A stretch of DNA of 64,000 nucleotides from Clitopilus passeckerianus (lineage: Eukaryota; Basidiomycota; Agaricomycetes; Agaricales; Entolomataceae). Shown here piece after piece: positions 1-16,100 of the stretch (position 1 is its first letter; each line of letters begins with the position of its first letter). The stretch lies in assembly GCA_944990035.1 (NCBI GenBank), contig CALYLX010000072.1, positions 62,001-126,000 on the forward strand, given 5' to 3'. The translations under genes were made by a program, and so were the position numbers. The notes under the pieces are model-generated. The model did not search any database. It worked only from the letters and a program-made list of their open reading frames with translations, and was not told the DNA's origin.

Positions 1-913
1 CTTTCTCCGCTTCATCAACCATCTCCCATCCTCCCTCCAAACTATCACACTCGAATCCCTCTACTTCCGCAACTTCTATATTCGACTCGCCTCTAAAGTA
101 TCTGAGCTTCTGGGACCACTTAATTTCGCGCGGCTTGACTACATTTCTGCAGCGTCCCTCTGCGCTCAGTGGGATATTGCTGAGCTCGACGGCTTGGCTC
201 GCAGGATAGATACATTCGTTCTGGGCAACTTGCTGGATCTTGAGGCGGAGCTGTCTTATGATGTTTGGTCACCTACATTCCACCGGCTCTTCTTCAGGCG
301 CGTTGGGAAGTGTATTCAACATATGGTGATTCAACTACCTTCGGAGATCGAGACTAGAGATGTGAGGCTACCATTGACAGGTAAAATTAAACCAAATTCG
401 CCGCTTCGTGCGTTAACTTCTATCATGATCTCATAAGTTCTCGCAGATGCGCTTGACCGATATGCCATGCTCGACCTATCCCGGTGCTGGAACCTACGCT
501 CTGTCGAGATTCGGACGGTTGAATTGGATCAAAACGGCCAAGAGCTTCTGTCTTTTCAGTTGGAAGTTCTAAAGCTGGCTTTATCCACAATCCCACCATT
601 ATCGCTGCACTATCTGACAGTGACAGTCATGCCGCAGGCTGAGCCGCGGACTCTATCCCCCGAGGCTTCAAGCGGAGGCATTCTGCGCGAACGCCCAGTA
701 TCATTAGTACAAATAATTCGGGATATCCAAGATTTATTCCCAAATCTGATACGGATTACTGTGGTTCTGGATTTGCACCCCGATCTGCAGCTTCAGGCTG
801 ATACATCCCTGACGAAGGGAACTCGGTCGGAGGGGGTGATGGGCAGAGTTATTGCAGAATACGGGATGGAGGCACTGACAAAGGATGAGATGGTGGTGAT
901 TCAGGTTCTTTGA
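1..913 (+). CDS. F-box/LRR-like hypothetical protein, 5' truncated by the window edge
   Basis: The reading frame is already open at base 1 and runs to about 380, where a short intron (381-446, GT..AG) joins it in phase to an exon ending in a TGA at 911-913. The visible protein is leucine-rich and irregular, with segments such as LDLSRCWNLRSVEIRTVEL and ITVVLDLHPDL. This resembles the C-terminal half of the large Agaricomycete F-box/leucine-rich families, which act as substrate receptors of SCF ubiquitin ligases. The F-box itself would lie upstream of the window and cannot be seen, so the family call is an inference from composition and the LxxL rhythm. No frameshift is visible in the part present. 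Confidence 0.5.
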
Positions 914-1621
914 GGGAAGATTGGGACGGTCATTGTAGGTCTTTTTGACATGTAAAGGTTAGTATGATTGGGATGTTCATTGTAGATGTCCCAGATTCCC
1001 TGCATTCAAAATCCAGAATTTAATAAGTTTTTTTAAAAAAGAAAGGCCAAAATGATCACTGGAACACATGCTAAGAAGCGGATTTATGAGCCTCCAGATC
1101 CAGATCCCAATAAAATTAGGGACACTTCTTCAAGGGGCACGCTGAATCGAGTACATCTGCAACGTCTTCCTCTTCAAACGGGTCCGCTTCCTCCATCCTT
1201 ACCACCCCCGTGGCCGTCACGGAGAAGAGGCGAGGTTAAAAGCAGCTCCTATGCCGGGCGAAGAAGTGCTGAGGCGCGTTCTTGCTTTAATTTCCTGGAC
1301 ATAGACTACAATAATGGCCCAATGATAAGAGCAAGAGGAGAGATAGCAGTGGAGTCTTTAAAAAGGTCACAAGAAGTGAGGGCGCTAACCACGCGTTATT
1401 GTGCCTTATTGACGCGTCTGATTCGATCTGCGGCCCGCCTGCCGTGTCCTAAAGGGCTTATTGCCCCATCAACCTCGCCGATAGCGTGAGTAATCCTCCA
1501 TGATATGGCGCTTGATCACATTGGCAAACGTTTGAGTCGGGCTGCTTATCTCGGCTTAACTCGCCCTGCCTCCTCTTTCACAACCTTGCGACTTTCTTGA
1601 CGACTAGTAACTGTCCAAGAG
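914..1621. other. intergenic stretch, no convincing gene
   Basis: This holds the 3' flank of the F-box-like gene and the presumed promoter of the AKR gene. A 145-codon open frame at 1052-1489 has unstructured, basic and proline-rich composition, no family resemblance and no intron logic, so it is treated as chance. Confidence 0.5.
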
Positions 1622-4125
1622 ATGCTGTTCGAAAAAGCCGCATTGAACGACGGGAATGAGGTTCGTGTGCTACCTATGCCATGTAGTTGATTCAAGAGCT
1701 CATTTTGCACACACCTAGATTCCTACTATTGCATTCGGGACCGGCTCAGTTAACAAGTACCACGATATCTGGAAATACGTCGCTCAAGCTATAGATGCTG
1801 GGTTCACGCATATAGACACCGCTCAACGTACGCTCATAAACCAATACCTACCACAATTCAATTATTGACACGAGAACTCACTTTTATTCCTACAGTTTAC
1901 GGGAACGAAGAAAGCGTCAAGAAAGCTATCAAACGTGCGGGTTTGAAGAGAGAGGATTTCTACATTACGACCAAGTACGGAGGCGGGAAGATTCAGGAGA
2001 GCGTTAGGCAGAGCGTTGATAAGGTATGTTTCGGCTCCTTGGACTTGAGTTAGAACTTACCTGCCCTGTTGCAGCTCGGAGTGGAATATGTTGACCTGTA
2101 CCTCATTCACTCACCCAGACTTGTCAATGATGTTCCCGCGGCATGGAAGGAGTTCGAGAAAATCAAGGAGGACGGGTTGGCCAAGTCCGTTTCTTCATCT
2201 TCCCTGAACTTGTTGAACCAAGTACTTACTGACTTCCACTCGTAGGAGTATTGGTGTCAGCAACTTCTCCCACTTTGAGCTTCAAGCCTTAGTAGAAGGT
2301 GCAAAGATCAAGCCGGCAGTGAATCAGGTTTGATTCCCCGTTCTCACTCCCTCGCTCCCTTCATCTCACCTTTTTCCGCCCTTCTAGATCCAACTAAACC
2401 CTTACACCCTCTCTACACACGCCTCCCTGCTTTCATATGCCTCCTCTCAAAGCATAATTATCGAAGCCTACTCCCCGCTTGCATCCCTTACACGGTACCC
2501 CGGCGGTCCCGTTGACGTCCCGGTGTCCCAGGCAGCGAAGAAACGCGGATGCACAGAGGCTCAGGTGTTACTTAGGTGGATAAGGCACAAGGGAGCAGTA
2601 GTGGTTACTACTACGTCCAGGAGGGAGAGATGTGAGGAGTATTTGGCGGATATTGGTATGTCGAGATCAAGGGTTTGGGGTATGCGGGACTGACTATGGC
2701 CCTTGTAGAGCCGTTGACGGAGGAGGAAGTCGCAGACATTGATGCGGCTGGGAAGGCAGGTCCGCCTAGTGATAGACTCACGCCAGCCCTAGTGGGCGAA
2801 GATGTACCATTCGGAACCATCCCTCTGAACGACGGGAACAAGATCCCCGGTATTGCGTTTGGTACCGGGAGTGAGCATTTCGGGAAAGACTCGGCTGTGT
2901 ATGTGGAACAAGCGCTGGAGAGTGGCTTTATGCATGTCGATACTGCTCAAAGTGAGTTTCTGCACTGATTATATGCATCATTTTTAGTTATGGCTGACTC
3001 GGATATACAGTTTATCGGAATGAGGAAAGTGTGGGTGAAGCGCTTAGGGAGAGTGGGTTGGCGAGGGAGGAGGTGTATGTTACGAGTAAGTATTATAAGG
3101 GGGAGATTGGAGAGGCGGCTAGGGAGAGTCTTGGGAAGGTATGTTTGCCCGTTGCTGGATTCGACAGCGGGAGTTGAACGTTAATGGGACATGACGTTTA
3201 GCTTGGACTCAAGTTCCTTGACCTGTACCTGATCCACTTCCCGACATCGGTGAAGGATATTGAGGCTGCTTGGAAGGATATGGAAAAACTTAGGGAGGAA
3301 GGGTTGGCCAAGTACGTTTATTCTCATATTGCCAGGAAATCCTCTAATTGGGTTTGATTGTAGGAGCATTGGCGTCAGCAACTTCAACCTTGAGCAACTC
3401 CAGACAGTGATCAAATCGAGTAGGGTAAAGCCTGCCGTGAACCAGGTTTGTAATCTAGTTCTCTCGGAAGGACGTGAGTTGATTTGGAAGGTAGATTCGA
3501 CTCCACCCGTATAACTACGCAGAAAACAAGCCCCTTCTAGAATATGCGAAGAAACATGGAATTGTCATCGAGGCTTATAGCAGTCTTACGTGGGCTTTCA
3601 AATGTCTTGGAGGTTGAAAAAAAGGTGATCCTAATATATTCATACAGGCCAATAACGAAGAATCCGGGCGGTGAACTCGACAAGGTTCTAGCAACTCTTG
3701 CTGAACGAAGGAAAGCCACACCGGCACAAGTGTTGTTTGCTTGGGTGAGAGTTAAGGGTGCCGTTGTTGTCACGTTAGTTTCAGCAATCTCTTCTATCTA
3801 CCGCTCTATATGCTAAGGCTCGTTCTGTAGAACGAGTTCGAAGAAGGAGAGACTGGAAGAGTACCTTGGAGCAGCGGAAATAGGTAAGCCATCTGATCTT
3901 CCTTGGTCTATATCAGGGAATTCCGTGCTGATCAGGGCCCGATTGGCGGTGGCGTTTATAGATCCGCTGTCCGAAGATGAGATTGAAGCGATTGAGGCTG
4001 CTGGTGCAAAGGGGCCTCCACAGGTGTTCAAGAGGATGGCGAAGGAGATATTGGTAGTGGCTACTCTGATGCTTCTGTTCTCTGTGCATAAGCTGGGATG
4101 TATGTCGTCGACTGTGGCTCAGTAA
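1622..4125 (+). CDS. tandem-fused double aldo/keto reductase
   Basis: Fourteen exons splice in phase to a 578-aa protein: 1622-1660, 1719-1827, 1896-2023, 2075-2184, 2246-2327, 2388-2655, 2709-2951, 3011-3138, 3202-3311, 3364-3445, 3495-3589, 3648-3773, 3831-3883 and 3962-4125. It contains two complete AKR barrels. Each keeps the catalytic tetrad: Asp in HIDTAQ or HVDTAQ, Tyr in LYGNEES or IYRNEES, Lys in TTKYGG or TSKYYK, and His in LYLIHSP or LYLIHFP. Each also has the SIGVSNF signature. Exon 7 runs from the C-terminus of barrel 1 (LTEEEVADIDAAG) straight into the N-terminus of barrel 2 (IPLNDGNKIPGIAFGTG), with no stop and no in-frame Met at the junction. Exons of 128, 110 and 82 nt recur in both halves, so the fusion arose by internal duplication. 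AKRs reduce aldehydes and ketones with NADPH, and ordinary members are about 300 aa. The C-terminus after GPPQ is hydrophobic and unusual. The substrate is unknown. Confidence 0.85.
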
Positions 4126-4265
4126 TAGGTGACGGTGTCAATGTTGTATGTGATCGAGTTTGTGATTGAATCTATGTGTCGTCCATGACATCACTAGTCT
4201 CCGTCTCTTCTGTCTGCAACATATAATGCTTGAACATCCGAGATGATCCTCTTTCATATCTCGCC

Positions 4266-5503
4266 ATGGCACTCACTCTCCAAAGTATTACTTTTGCTCA
4301 GCAATATATCAACTCATGGCTACACGCAACACCCATACAAAAGAATGAAAATCCTCTCAAGCTCGGTGTTTTGTCTTCCGCTAACATAAATGCAGCTTCC
4401 GGTACGTCAATCGTTAGGTGTAATTTCATATATCCGCTGAGTAAATGATGAAATCAGTCATTCATCCTGCCGAATCTCACCCAGACGTTGCCCTCTACGC
4501 CATAGCGTCCCGCGACGCCCAAACTGGGGCTTCTCAGGCCAAGAAATATAACTTCAAAAAGTCATACGGAACTTACGACGAGCTCCTCAATGATGATTCT
4601 ATCGACATAGTCTACATCTCTGTCCCGAATGGTCTCCACTTCGAGTGGGCCGCCAAAGCTCTACAAAAAGGTCATCATGTTCTTCTCGAAAAACCCTTTA
4701 CCTCGAACGCGACAGAAGCCAAGAAGCTCGTCACCATTGCTGAGAAGTCAGGGAAGATCCTCATGGAAGCTTTTCATTGGCAATTTCACCCCGCAGCACA
4801 CGCCTTCCGCTCTATTCTCGAGAACAGGACCGAGCACGGACACATCGTGCGCACGCGGGCGATCATGACGAGCACTCCCTGGATCCCGAAAAGCGATACC
4901 AGGTGGAAGTACGAGCTCGCAGGAGGGAGTTTGATGGACATGACATACGTGTTATCGTTCACCCGGTTCGCGCTCAAGGCAGAAACGCCGCTTGAAGTCG
5001 TTTCCGCGCGGGCGAGGGTGGACGACTCCGGAGATGAGAGGGTAGACAGCGCGATGGACGCGACGATGCTGTTTAGCACGGAGGAGGGATACAATGTGCA
5101 CAGCACCATATACACGGATATGAAACGGCCGTGGTTAGGTGGGATTATCCCACGAATTTGGGAGTGGCCTTCGATCGAGGTGGAGACGGAGAATTCGGTG
5201 ATTTACTTCTATAACGCGATGATGCCACATGTGTATCATTACATCTCCATCAAAGACAAGAAGACTGGGAAGACGAGGTATGAGAAGGCATATAGTGGGG
5301 GCGAGAAGTGGGGTGATGAGGGGAAGAATTGGTGGTCGACGTATAGGTATCAGTTGGAGGCGTTTGTGGATAGGGTGAGAGGAGCGCAGCCGAAGCATTG
5401 GGTTACGCATCAAGAAAGTGTGGCGCAGATGGAGGTTATTGATGAGGTCTATAGGAAGGCTGGGTTGCCATTGCGGCCTACGAGTTCGCTCATTCGTGAC
5501 TAG
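4266..5503 (+). CDS. Gfo/Idh/MocA-family oxidoreductase (dihydrodiol/D-xylose dehydrogenase-like)
   Basis: Two exons, 4266-4401 and 4458-5503, join in phase 1 and give about 393 aa. The N-terminal Rossmann segment reads KLGVLSSANI, a relaxed GxGxxG typical of the dimeric dihydrodiol dehydrogenase and fungal D-xylose 1-dehydrogenase branch. It is followed by VYISVPNGLHFEWAAKAL and the family hallmark EKP in HVLLEKPFT. The C-terminal half is the alpha/beta substrate domain (AGGSLMDMTYV, then WWSTYRYQLEAFVDRVRG). The family oxidises sugars or trans-dihydrodiols with NAD(P), and the real substrate cannot be told from sequence. The gene lies 140 bp downstream of the double AKR on the same strand. 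Both are small-molecule NAD(P)-dependent reductases, but a shared pathway is only suggested by proximity. The frame is intact. Confidence 0.85.
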
Positions 5504-7430
5504 CCTACTATCATATTGTGTTCTATATTTTGTATGACTACTGGTGTTCAAGTTCGAAGTCAAAATTTATCATATATATCATAGTTGACATCCACGTCGT
5601 TCAGGAGTCGGTGGTATAATTAAAGACGACAAAACCATTATACGCTCAGCAGAAGGAGTCGTTATGCGCTTAGGCGCCAAAACCTGACTTTGGCGCTCGA
5701 GAACTCGAGCTTGTTAACAGAACTTGCTGCTTCAACGTTGATTGATGGAACTTCAATTTCAAAGCATATGTTTCCTACCGATCCTCCGTGAAGCTTTGAA
5801 AGCTAGTCAGTTGCAACCCGTCCGGTTTATGTCTGGCCACCAGCCACTTCTGCGTCGCTCTAGCCAATGAGAAGCTGTATAATTTTACCATTTACAATGA
5901 TCTGCACAATTAAACGTCGGATCAAACACCTCCAAACATGCCGGCTTTTGGCAGGGACCATGGTAAACACTCAGGCTCTGAGTAAACGGTGCTTCTTCAA
6001 CCATAGGAGGTGCGCTTTCAGAATACCAAGTATATTATGCTGATCATGGCATCTTGAGCCAGTCATACCTGGTACACTTCCACCCCGCCCTCCCCAAGGG
6101 TGATCATTGATCTGTGATTCTGATAACTATTCCCGCGGCAAGAGTCTGTTTGACTCCGCACCTGGGGCGACAGCAGCTAGCAGGGTCATTTGATTCGTTC
6201 GCACTTTGGCCTGTCTAACGTGAGATGTGATACTCTCATTTTTACCCCACGCTGTCCTCCTTCGCCGAGGGCGCTACGACCAACAAAGCTTCGTCACGTC
6301 TTTATTTGAGATTGTATGTTGATATGGGCGCATGCTGATCGCTACTCACAAATCCTTATGGGTTGGATGGGCTCAGAAACGGGAGCGAACAAGGATACCG
6401 CGGGTAATGTGAGCCAGTGCGTAGTGGGAAATGACTTCATCTTCCTACAATTGACCGCCGTGAGCGTTCATCTGAGGGCTCGGTAATAAGCAACTAGGGC
6501 TCCGGTGAGGAGCCGCTGTATCTCGGAAACGAAGAGAGTGGCGCATGACCTGGAGGCTGGCGTTCGATGAGGCATCTCAGCTCGTTTTTTTTTCTCACAA
6601 GGTGGATCCACTCTCAATGTTTTTACCGGGCCTCGCTATGAAACTCGTGTAAGTTCTAGTAACCTAATAGCACAGTGGCAGAGTTCACAGTATCTATATA
6701 TCGTCCGTGGGATTCCTGGAAGTGCCACTTTAGATGAATGATCCATATCGCTTGATATTTCAATGTGGCATTATTTTCCCTAGTAATTGAGTTGAAAGGA
6801 AATAGTGCAAAGCCTTTATTTGAGCTCTGCAGGCACTGTCGGCTTATTCATGGGATATGTGGATGGGCTGCAATGAACTTTCCCCTCCCGTCATAACGTA
6901 CTGTTTCAAGTTCAGGTCTCGAGCGGAGGTACTATCAGACTGGAGTAGCGGTCAAGCTGATATCTCTGATGGGGACTGTCCATGAGACTCTGACAGCTTC
7001 TTTCCTGGTGAAGACCGTGGGATGACTTGCGCGTGAGTTGGATGCTTCTGGCACTCAGGTTCCGTGTCGTACCCACGAGTAACACCACCGATGTCACCTC
7101 GCCATAGCTTGAACAGCATACACAAACGGAGCTCTAAACCACCCAACCGCAATGCAATGCGAAATATATCAAGACAGTTGGATCGATTTACCGATGATTC
7201 ATGATCCATCAGTCTTTACGTTTGCGCACGACAGTGGAGGCACCTCGTCAACGTTCACCGCCTACAGCGAACCTCGATCAGAACAATCCTAGCCAGTTAC
7301 ATTTCAAGTTTATGCCATCATACAGATTCCTAGTGAGGATTAAAATGGGACATATTGTGCATAGGAATTACGGGAAGCAGTGTATACATAAGGGGACTCG
7401 GAGAGGCCGGGTGACTCAAGAACTCGACTG
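5504..7430. other. gene-poor stretch
   Basis: No open frame here shows family resemblance or plausible splicing. It contains a small hairpin pair at 5674-5709. An 85-codon minus-strand frame at 6952-7209 might be a 3' exon of the small gene starting at 8177, but no supporting splice sites could be fixed. Confidence 0.4.
5674..5709. repeat. two adjacent short inverted repeats
   Basis: GCGCCAAA (5674-5681) pairs with TTTGGCGC (5689-5696) across a 7-nt loop. It is immediately followed by CTCGAG-AA-CTCGAG (5696-5709). Both lie about 170 bp past the stop of the Gfo/Idh/MocA gene. They could form a hairpin in the transcript or be remnants of a small mobile element. Confidence 0.4.
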
Positions 7431-7579
7431 AAGTGGGGGAAACGATGGGATATCTCTACCGTCTCCGACATTGTATATATCGCCTTGAGCGACGACGACG
7501 CGTGGCCGTTAACGTACTGTAATCTGTGAACCAGAAAGATGGTTAATCATCTTGGTGATTTACTGCTGTGAGGATAAGC

Positions 7580-8177
7580 AATCAGATGGACTCACATGCC
7601 CAATCGATTCCATGCAACCCAACGTACGCCGGCTGTTGCGGTGGTGCCACGTAAGGAGGCTGGTTGTACCCAGGAGTATGAATTGGGAAATGGGCCGGAT
7701 ACATATTATTGCCTTGAAAGGGATCTGTAGCGGTCCCATGTGTGCTGAAAGTCGGGTGGGCTAGAATCATGCCCAAGGGTTAGGTGGAGGACTGTCAGTA
7801 TGCGGCTGAGAGGCTACCTGAGGTATGGTTGGTGCTCATAGTGGCAAATTTCTCTCCGGTGGCGGCGCCAGTAGCAGATTCATTGAAAATGATTCGGCTG
7901 CCTGTAGCAGTGAAATTGCCACCGGTTATCTCTGCCGTCTTGACATGGTGGATCATCGAAACCGTCGGCCTGCCATCATCTTGGGCGAGTGAGACACTAT
8001 TCATGCATGCCAGAAGGGTACTTGCATACCTGGAATACGAAGGAGGTCTCCGTCCTTGACACCCTCAAAGGTGTAGGCAGCGGCCTCGAAGTCACCGCCA
8101 GATATCTTCAATGAATCGATGTGAGAGAAACCTTCGACGTGTCTGTTTTCATTATGATATTCAAGAGGGTTCTGCAT
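7580..8177 (-). CDS. small hypothetical protein with paired I-S/T-GG-D/N-F motifs
   Basis: The start is ATG at 8177-8175 (MQNPLEYHNENRHVEGF). Exon 1, 8177-8030, ends in phase 1. Exon 2, 7931-7818, and exon 3, from 7760, follow in the correct phases with GT..AG introns of 98 and 57 nt. Exon 1 carries ISGGDFEAAAYTFEGVKDG and exon 2 opens with EITGGNFTATG, so the same short motif is present twice across a splice junction. Exon 3 is rich in Pro, Tyr and Gln (NQPPYVAPPQQPAYV). The C-terminal end is not settled: a donor GTGAGT lies near 7584, and the last exons may extend toward 7.3 kb. ITGGNF-type N-termini are common in multicopy Agaricomycete proteins of unknown role. No function is proposed. 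Confidence 0.45.
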
Positions 8178-9503
8178 CGTTTTCTTGGCTCAAGGAAGGG
8201 AAGAATGATAATGCCAGTGGTCGTTAAATTCAAACGGCCTCGTCTCAACGTTTTATAATATTGGTAGTCTAGGGCGGTGCTTGTTTCTTCCCATACGGAA
8301 TGTGTGGAAACATTTCGGGATAGGGTCATTAGGACAGAGAGCCGCAAGAGGAAATAGGCTACGAAACACGCAGGGCATGCACGGCAGTGGGATCACCAAG
8401 AGTTAACCTCCCGCTTAATTCATTCGGCACAAGGGAGGCGTCCACTGAGCCAAAGAGAAAAGGCTCAAAAAGAAAGAAATCCAGATTATACTAGCCGATT
8501 TTTCCATCACCGGAAAGAAACGATGGCAATAGGGTGGGTAACTCCCGGAGCAATGCCGGATACGAGTCTACGATTCAACAAGGACAGTATATTCAGCCAT
8601 TGGACGCCAATAGATACCGTTCTGGCTGAAATGGCTGAGCGATACCCCCTTTGCGCGCGGCAATGTGCTTGATCCGCCCTACCATCTCCAACAGCTTCAT
8701 CTGGTAAGTATCGGAATAGAACGACCGAACTCCCCAGGAACCAGAGAAGGATACAAAGAAATTATTGCTAGATTAAACAAAAACTACCAGGCCAAATGAG
8801 CTGCGTATATCTCGCACCCTAGATCCTAGCCCTAAGCCGATTCGATCCCTTACGGAATCTTGATAATATTATCTACTAATGTCGGAGTATATCTTGGACT
8901 GGGTCGGTAGACAAATCAGGCACAAGCGATGCTTTCGAAGTGTATCCTTACTGATCGATCAAGAGTCAGTTAGGAGGAGACGATACCCCCAGTGTGAACC
9001 TTCAATCGGCTCAATAAACAGCGTCTGAGAGTGTTAAGAGCCGCGTCAAAACCAGAAGGCAGAAGAAAACAAGTGCGACCGCGATTGTCATGTGAATTGC
9101 TCATGCCAGCTCGACCAAGGAAAAAAGCTGAGAAAAGTAGCAGAGCCGGAATTCGGTGTGGTCTCCCTGAGTCGCGCGAGATGGATTTTGATCAGCACTT
9201 CCGCTAGAATCCTCGCCATTTCAGACAACAGACATCTAAGGTTTGCAACTGGTGTAGGACCCTGGGAGAAACGTAGGTTCCAGTGGGTTGGCCCCGCGAG
9301 CGGCTTTCATTTCCGTAGTCAGAGTTTAATCACATGCACATGCTCTCCAGGTCACTGGTATTAGTATACGCAGGATTTTCACACCTTTCTTTGTCGTTAC
9401 CTTTAGGTATTGGTGTGTGAACGGAATGTATAGCGTCTGGCGTTGACCATCTAATCCAGATGAAACATATTACTTCAAACGTAAGGGACACACCTGTCCC
9501 CAG
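8178..9503. other. intergenic stretch, nothing convincing
   Basis: Only short random frames occur here. There are no recognisable domains, long repeats or tRNA-like folds. It probably holds the 5' region of the small gene to the left and the 3' flank of VPS34 to the right. Confidence 0.4.
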
Positions 9504-12745
<3,242 letters not shown>

Positions 12746-13144
12746 GGTTTCCCCAGCTTAGTTGTTTGTAGATCCCGTAGATGTTCGATGCTAAGGTTGT
12801 AGCAAACGACAAGGAAGGAAGCTAGTTGAGGAACTAGGCTAGGCTTGGTGCTAGTGGCATAAGCGCCACCAAGAGACCCTTGTTTGGCAGCAGCGTTTCG
12901 TCCAAACACCTCTGCCTCCCTTTCGTCCAGCAAGTCTAGCAACACGCACCTCATATGTACCAAGATGGTTCATGTGCATGAAGTTTCGCCAATACTGCAC
13001 TCATGACGGCCTCACACCTATTTCAAAGCCTCGCCGAGGTCAGAACAAACGGAGAGAGAGAATTATCTGCTTCCAGTCGGACGAATGGGTTTAACACCAA
13101 CTTGGCTCCTCTCACCATGGTCTGGTGAATGCCAATCATCCAGT
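12746..13144. other. shared upstream region of VPS34 and the first NLR copy
   Basis: About 400 bp separates the divergent start codons of VPS34 (minus) and the NLR pseudogene (plus). No clear TATA box or repeated element is visible, and a small minus-strand frame at 12682-12963 is a shadow. Confidence 0.4.
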
Positions 13145-16100
13145 ATGGCGAGCCTTGAGCCCAAGCTCTTCTCTTGGCTGAATAGGCGAAAGAAGGAGAA
13201 ATCAAGCAAGGATGAAGGAGAGGTAGGACAAGACTTGCTCGCACTATCATGATCTAAATAATTTAATAATCTAGGAGAAACCTCAAACCTCTGCTGCATC
13301 TGTTGCCTCTAAGCAGGGCGCTGAACCGGATTCATCAAAATCCGCCGTCCCTACGAAGACAGAGTATGCGATTGAGGCAACAAACCAGACGCTTGATATC
13401 CTTAGCAATGTCGCGAACATGGTCGGAATCCCGTTAGCTGAGCAAGTTATTAGGATTGGTATTGCTTTATTAACAACTTGCGAGGTTTGTTCATTCTCAC
13501 TGGATCCCCTGAAACTGAACATAAACCGGTCAGTCTAGAACATGAACGACGTCAAAAGGAAGGGTTGCTGAAATAAAGAGCCAAGTTACAATTCTTCACT
13601 TGTCATCGCCAAAGTCGCAGGGGACCCCGCCTACGCCCCATTGTTCGACTCTTCATCAGGCCTGAATGCAGAACCTCAGGAGCTTATTATCAAGCGTGTT
13701 ACTCCTGATTCTTTCGTCCTCGCTTGGTCTCATCATCGTAGTTCCCTCCGTTCGATCACAGATGACCTTGAAAGTGTCAAGAAGCAAAACTCGTTCTTGA
13801 CCACCTTGCTCCCTGAAAGCAACATGAAAAAGGTTGATGACTGCATCAGCAGCTTTCAGCATGCTATTACTCGATTTCAGGTACGGTTGGTGTTTTAAGG
13901 AAACATGACTACGCTACAACCATGTCCCTTTCGTCAGATTTTACGAGGGATATATGGCGCCCAGGACCTATATCAGGTCCAAACGCAACTCCAAGACACA
14001 TATGGTCTAACTCAGGTCGTTGCGGGGAAGGTTGACAAGATGCAGAACTCCATTGATGGCCTCCGGGCAATGTTGGGATTCGACCTCTCAGCGGAGATGC
14101 CTCCCAGCCCGGATTCGTTTCTTGGTCGTAGCTCAAGCGTCGAACGCATTACCCGCTGCATAACAAGTGGTGCTACGAAGCAGTCATGAGTCTGCATTCT
14201 TGGCCCAGGTGGTATCGGAAAAACTTCCGTTGCACTTGCTGCAATAGAACACCCCGCAGTCAGTGCCAAGTTCCTCCCCAAGAAGATCATCTGGGTCCCC
14301 TGCCTTAGCCTCGCCTCTCCCAACGCCTTCCTGGTGTATCTCGCTAGGCGCTTAGCCATCCCAAATCAAGCTTCCCCCCTCCAAGCGCTTATCCCCACCC
14401 TGGAAAACGACAATAATCCATATATCATTATCTTTTGACAACGTTGAGACCACCTGGCCTCCCATAGAAGGTGACCAACGTCCCACAAAGAAGATTTTGG
14501 GCTCTCTTAATACACTTCCCAACGTGTCAATCATCGTCACAATGCGCTCAGAATTTCCGCCACTCGCATATTGGATGACGGAGCGCCTAGATATTCTGGC
14601 CCCAGAAGACCCACGACTCCTTTACACAACTATCGAACCCCGATCGCAAGACAACAAAGATCTTGACCAACCCCTCCGAGCCCTTGGTCACCTTCCCTTC
14701 GCTGTCACATTGGTGGCCACCCAAGCCAGATATGTTGGCGCCTCCCCCTCAAAAATGTTTTCGGAATGGAAGGAGATCGGCTCAGAGATGCTCTCTGATG
14801 TCGGAGACAGCTCGAGGAACATGGATAACTCAATTTCACTTTCGGTCAATAGCAAATACGTCACGAGCTCACCAGGGGCCGTAGAGCTGCGTCATGTGCG
14901 CTTAATGCTCCCCGCCGGCACTTATCAAGACGACATCTCGATATAGACCACGTCGCGGAGAGTTTCGGCTTTGAGCACACTTCGTAATGCTGCTCTTGTC
15001 GTAGCCCGGGAGTTCGAGGTGGACGTGGAATCAAAGACGCATCTGCTTGTGCTTCCAGCCATTCAAGCCTACATGCGGCAGCGCAGTCGTATTCCGGAGA
15101 AGACTCGCTATTCAATATACGACTCCTGCCTCACTTTTCTATTCAACCACAAATTAGTGATCGGAGGCCCCAATGAACCAAGATACAGAGTCAACTTGCC
15201 TGTCATAGCGACACGGGAGGCAAACCTAGAAGTGATCCTTACGGAGCTTCTCCTGTTCCTTCTCTCCTATGAAACCCTATCCAACACCCTCACACATTCG
15301 GAGGCAGAGCGCTTTTGATGCTTTGCTTACTTTCATATCCTATCAACGCTACAACCGACCCCGCCTCGAGCCGGCCGAGCATGTCATCGAGCTCGCCCAG
15401 CGCAAAGGCGGGAGCAATCTACTGCCTAGCATCAATGCAGAACGGGCTTGAACAGAGTTCAGCAGCAGCCGCGAATTTCGATAAAGCCAGGGATCTGTTT
15501 TCCTCCCTTGGCGAGCGCGACAAAGCTTGCTTAGCAGATTTCATGGCCATCCTGTGCAAGCGGGAGCCGCACCCTTCTCAGATGCCCAGCAATGATATCC
15601 TACGACTCATGGAAGCGGCACTGTCCAGATGGCACCCTCACTTCTCCACCCCGCCATATCTGGTCTGGCCACGTATTGGAGGGCATATTTTGGGTGGTTG
15701 GTCTCTCCGCGGTCAGAATCCGACATTAATCGAATCCTCAAAGACCTCATACGCGCGAGAGACAAATCTACGCCTAGCCAAGCGAGCATGGGATCTCCTA
15801 CAATGCTACGATCTGCATGTAGGGATATGCTTGCAGACCGGCAGGCTCGAGGAAGCAACATTGGCCATCGACGAGGCAATGGTATTGGATGAGATGGAAG
15901 GCCACCCCATGTACGGTACCTTCTACCTCTACAAGGCCCAGGCGATGAAGATGTCAGACCTTTGGGGTCTTGGACTGCTGTCGACACTCCAAATGACGCT
16001 TGAGTTGTCACGGAAACCTGATCTCCCATATGATACCGCCATCGTATTGGACGAAATGACAGAATACTACGTTCATGAGCGGGAGTAGCAGTCAGCGCGG

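Noticed and set aside
1052..1489. 145-codon plus-strand frame
   Set aside because: No family resemblance, biased random composition, and it overlaps the presumed AKR promoter region.
2830..4125. A separate second AKR gene instead of a fusion
   Set aside because: No in-frame ATG lies at the N-terminus of the second barrel, no stop separates the halves, and the phases of the joining exon fit both neighbours exactly.
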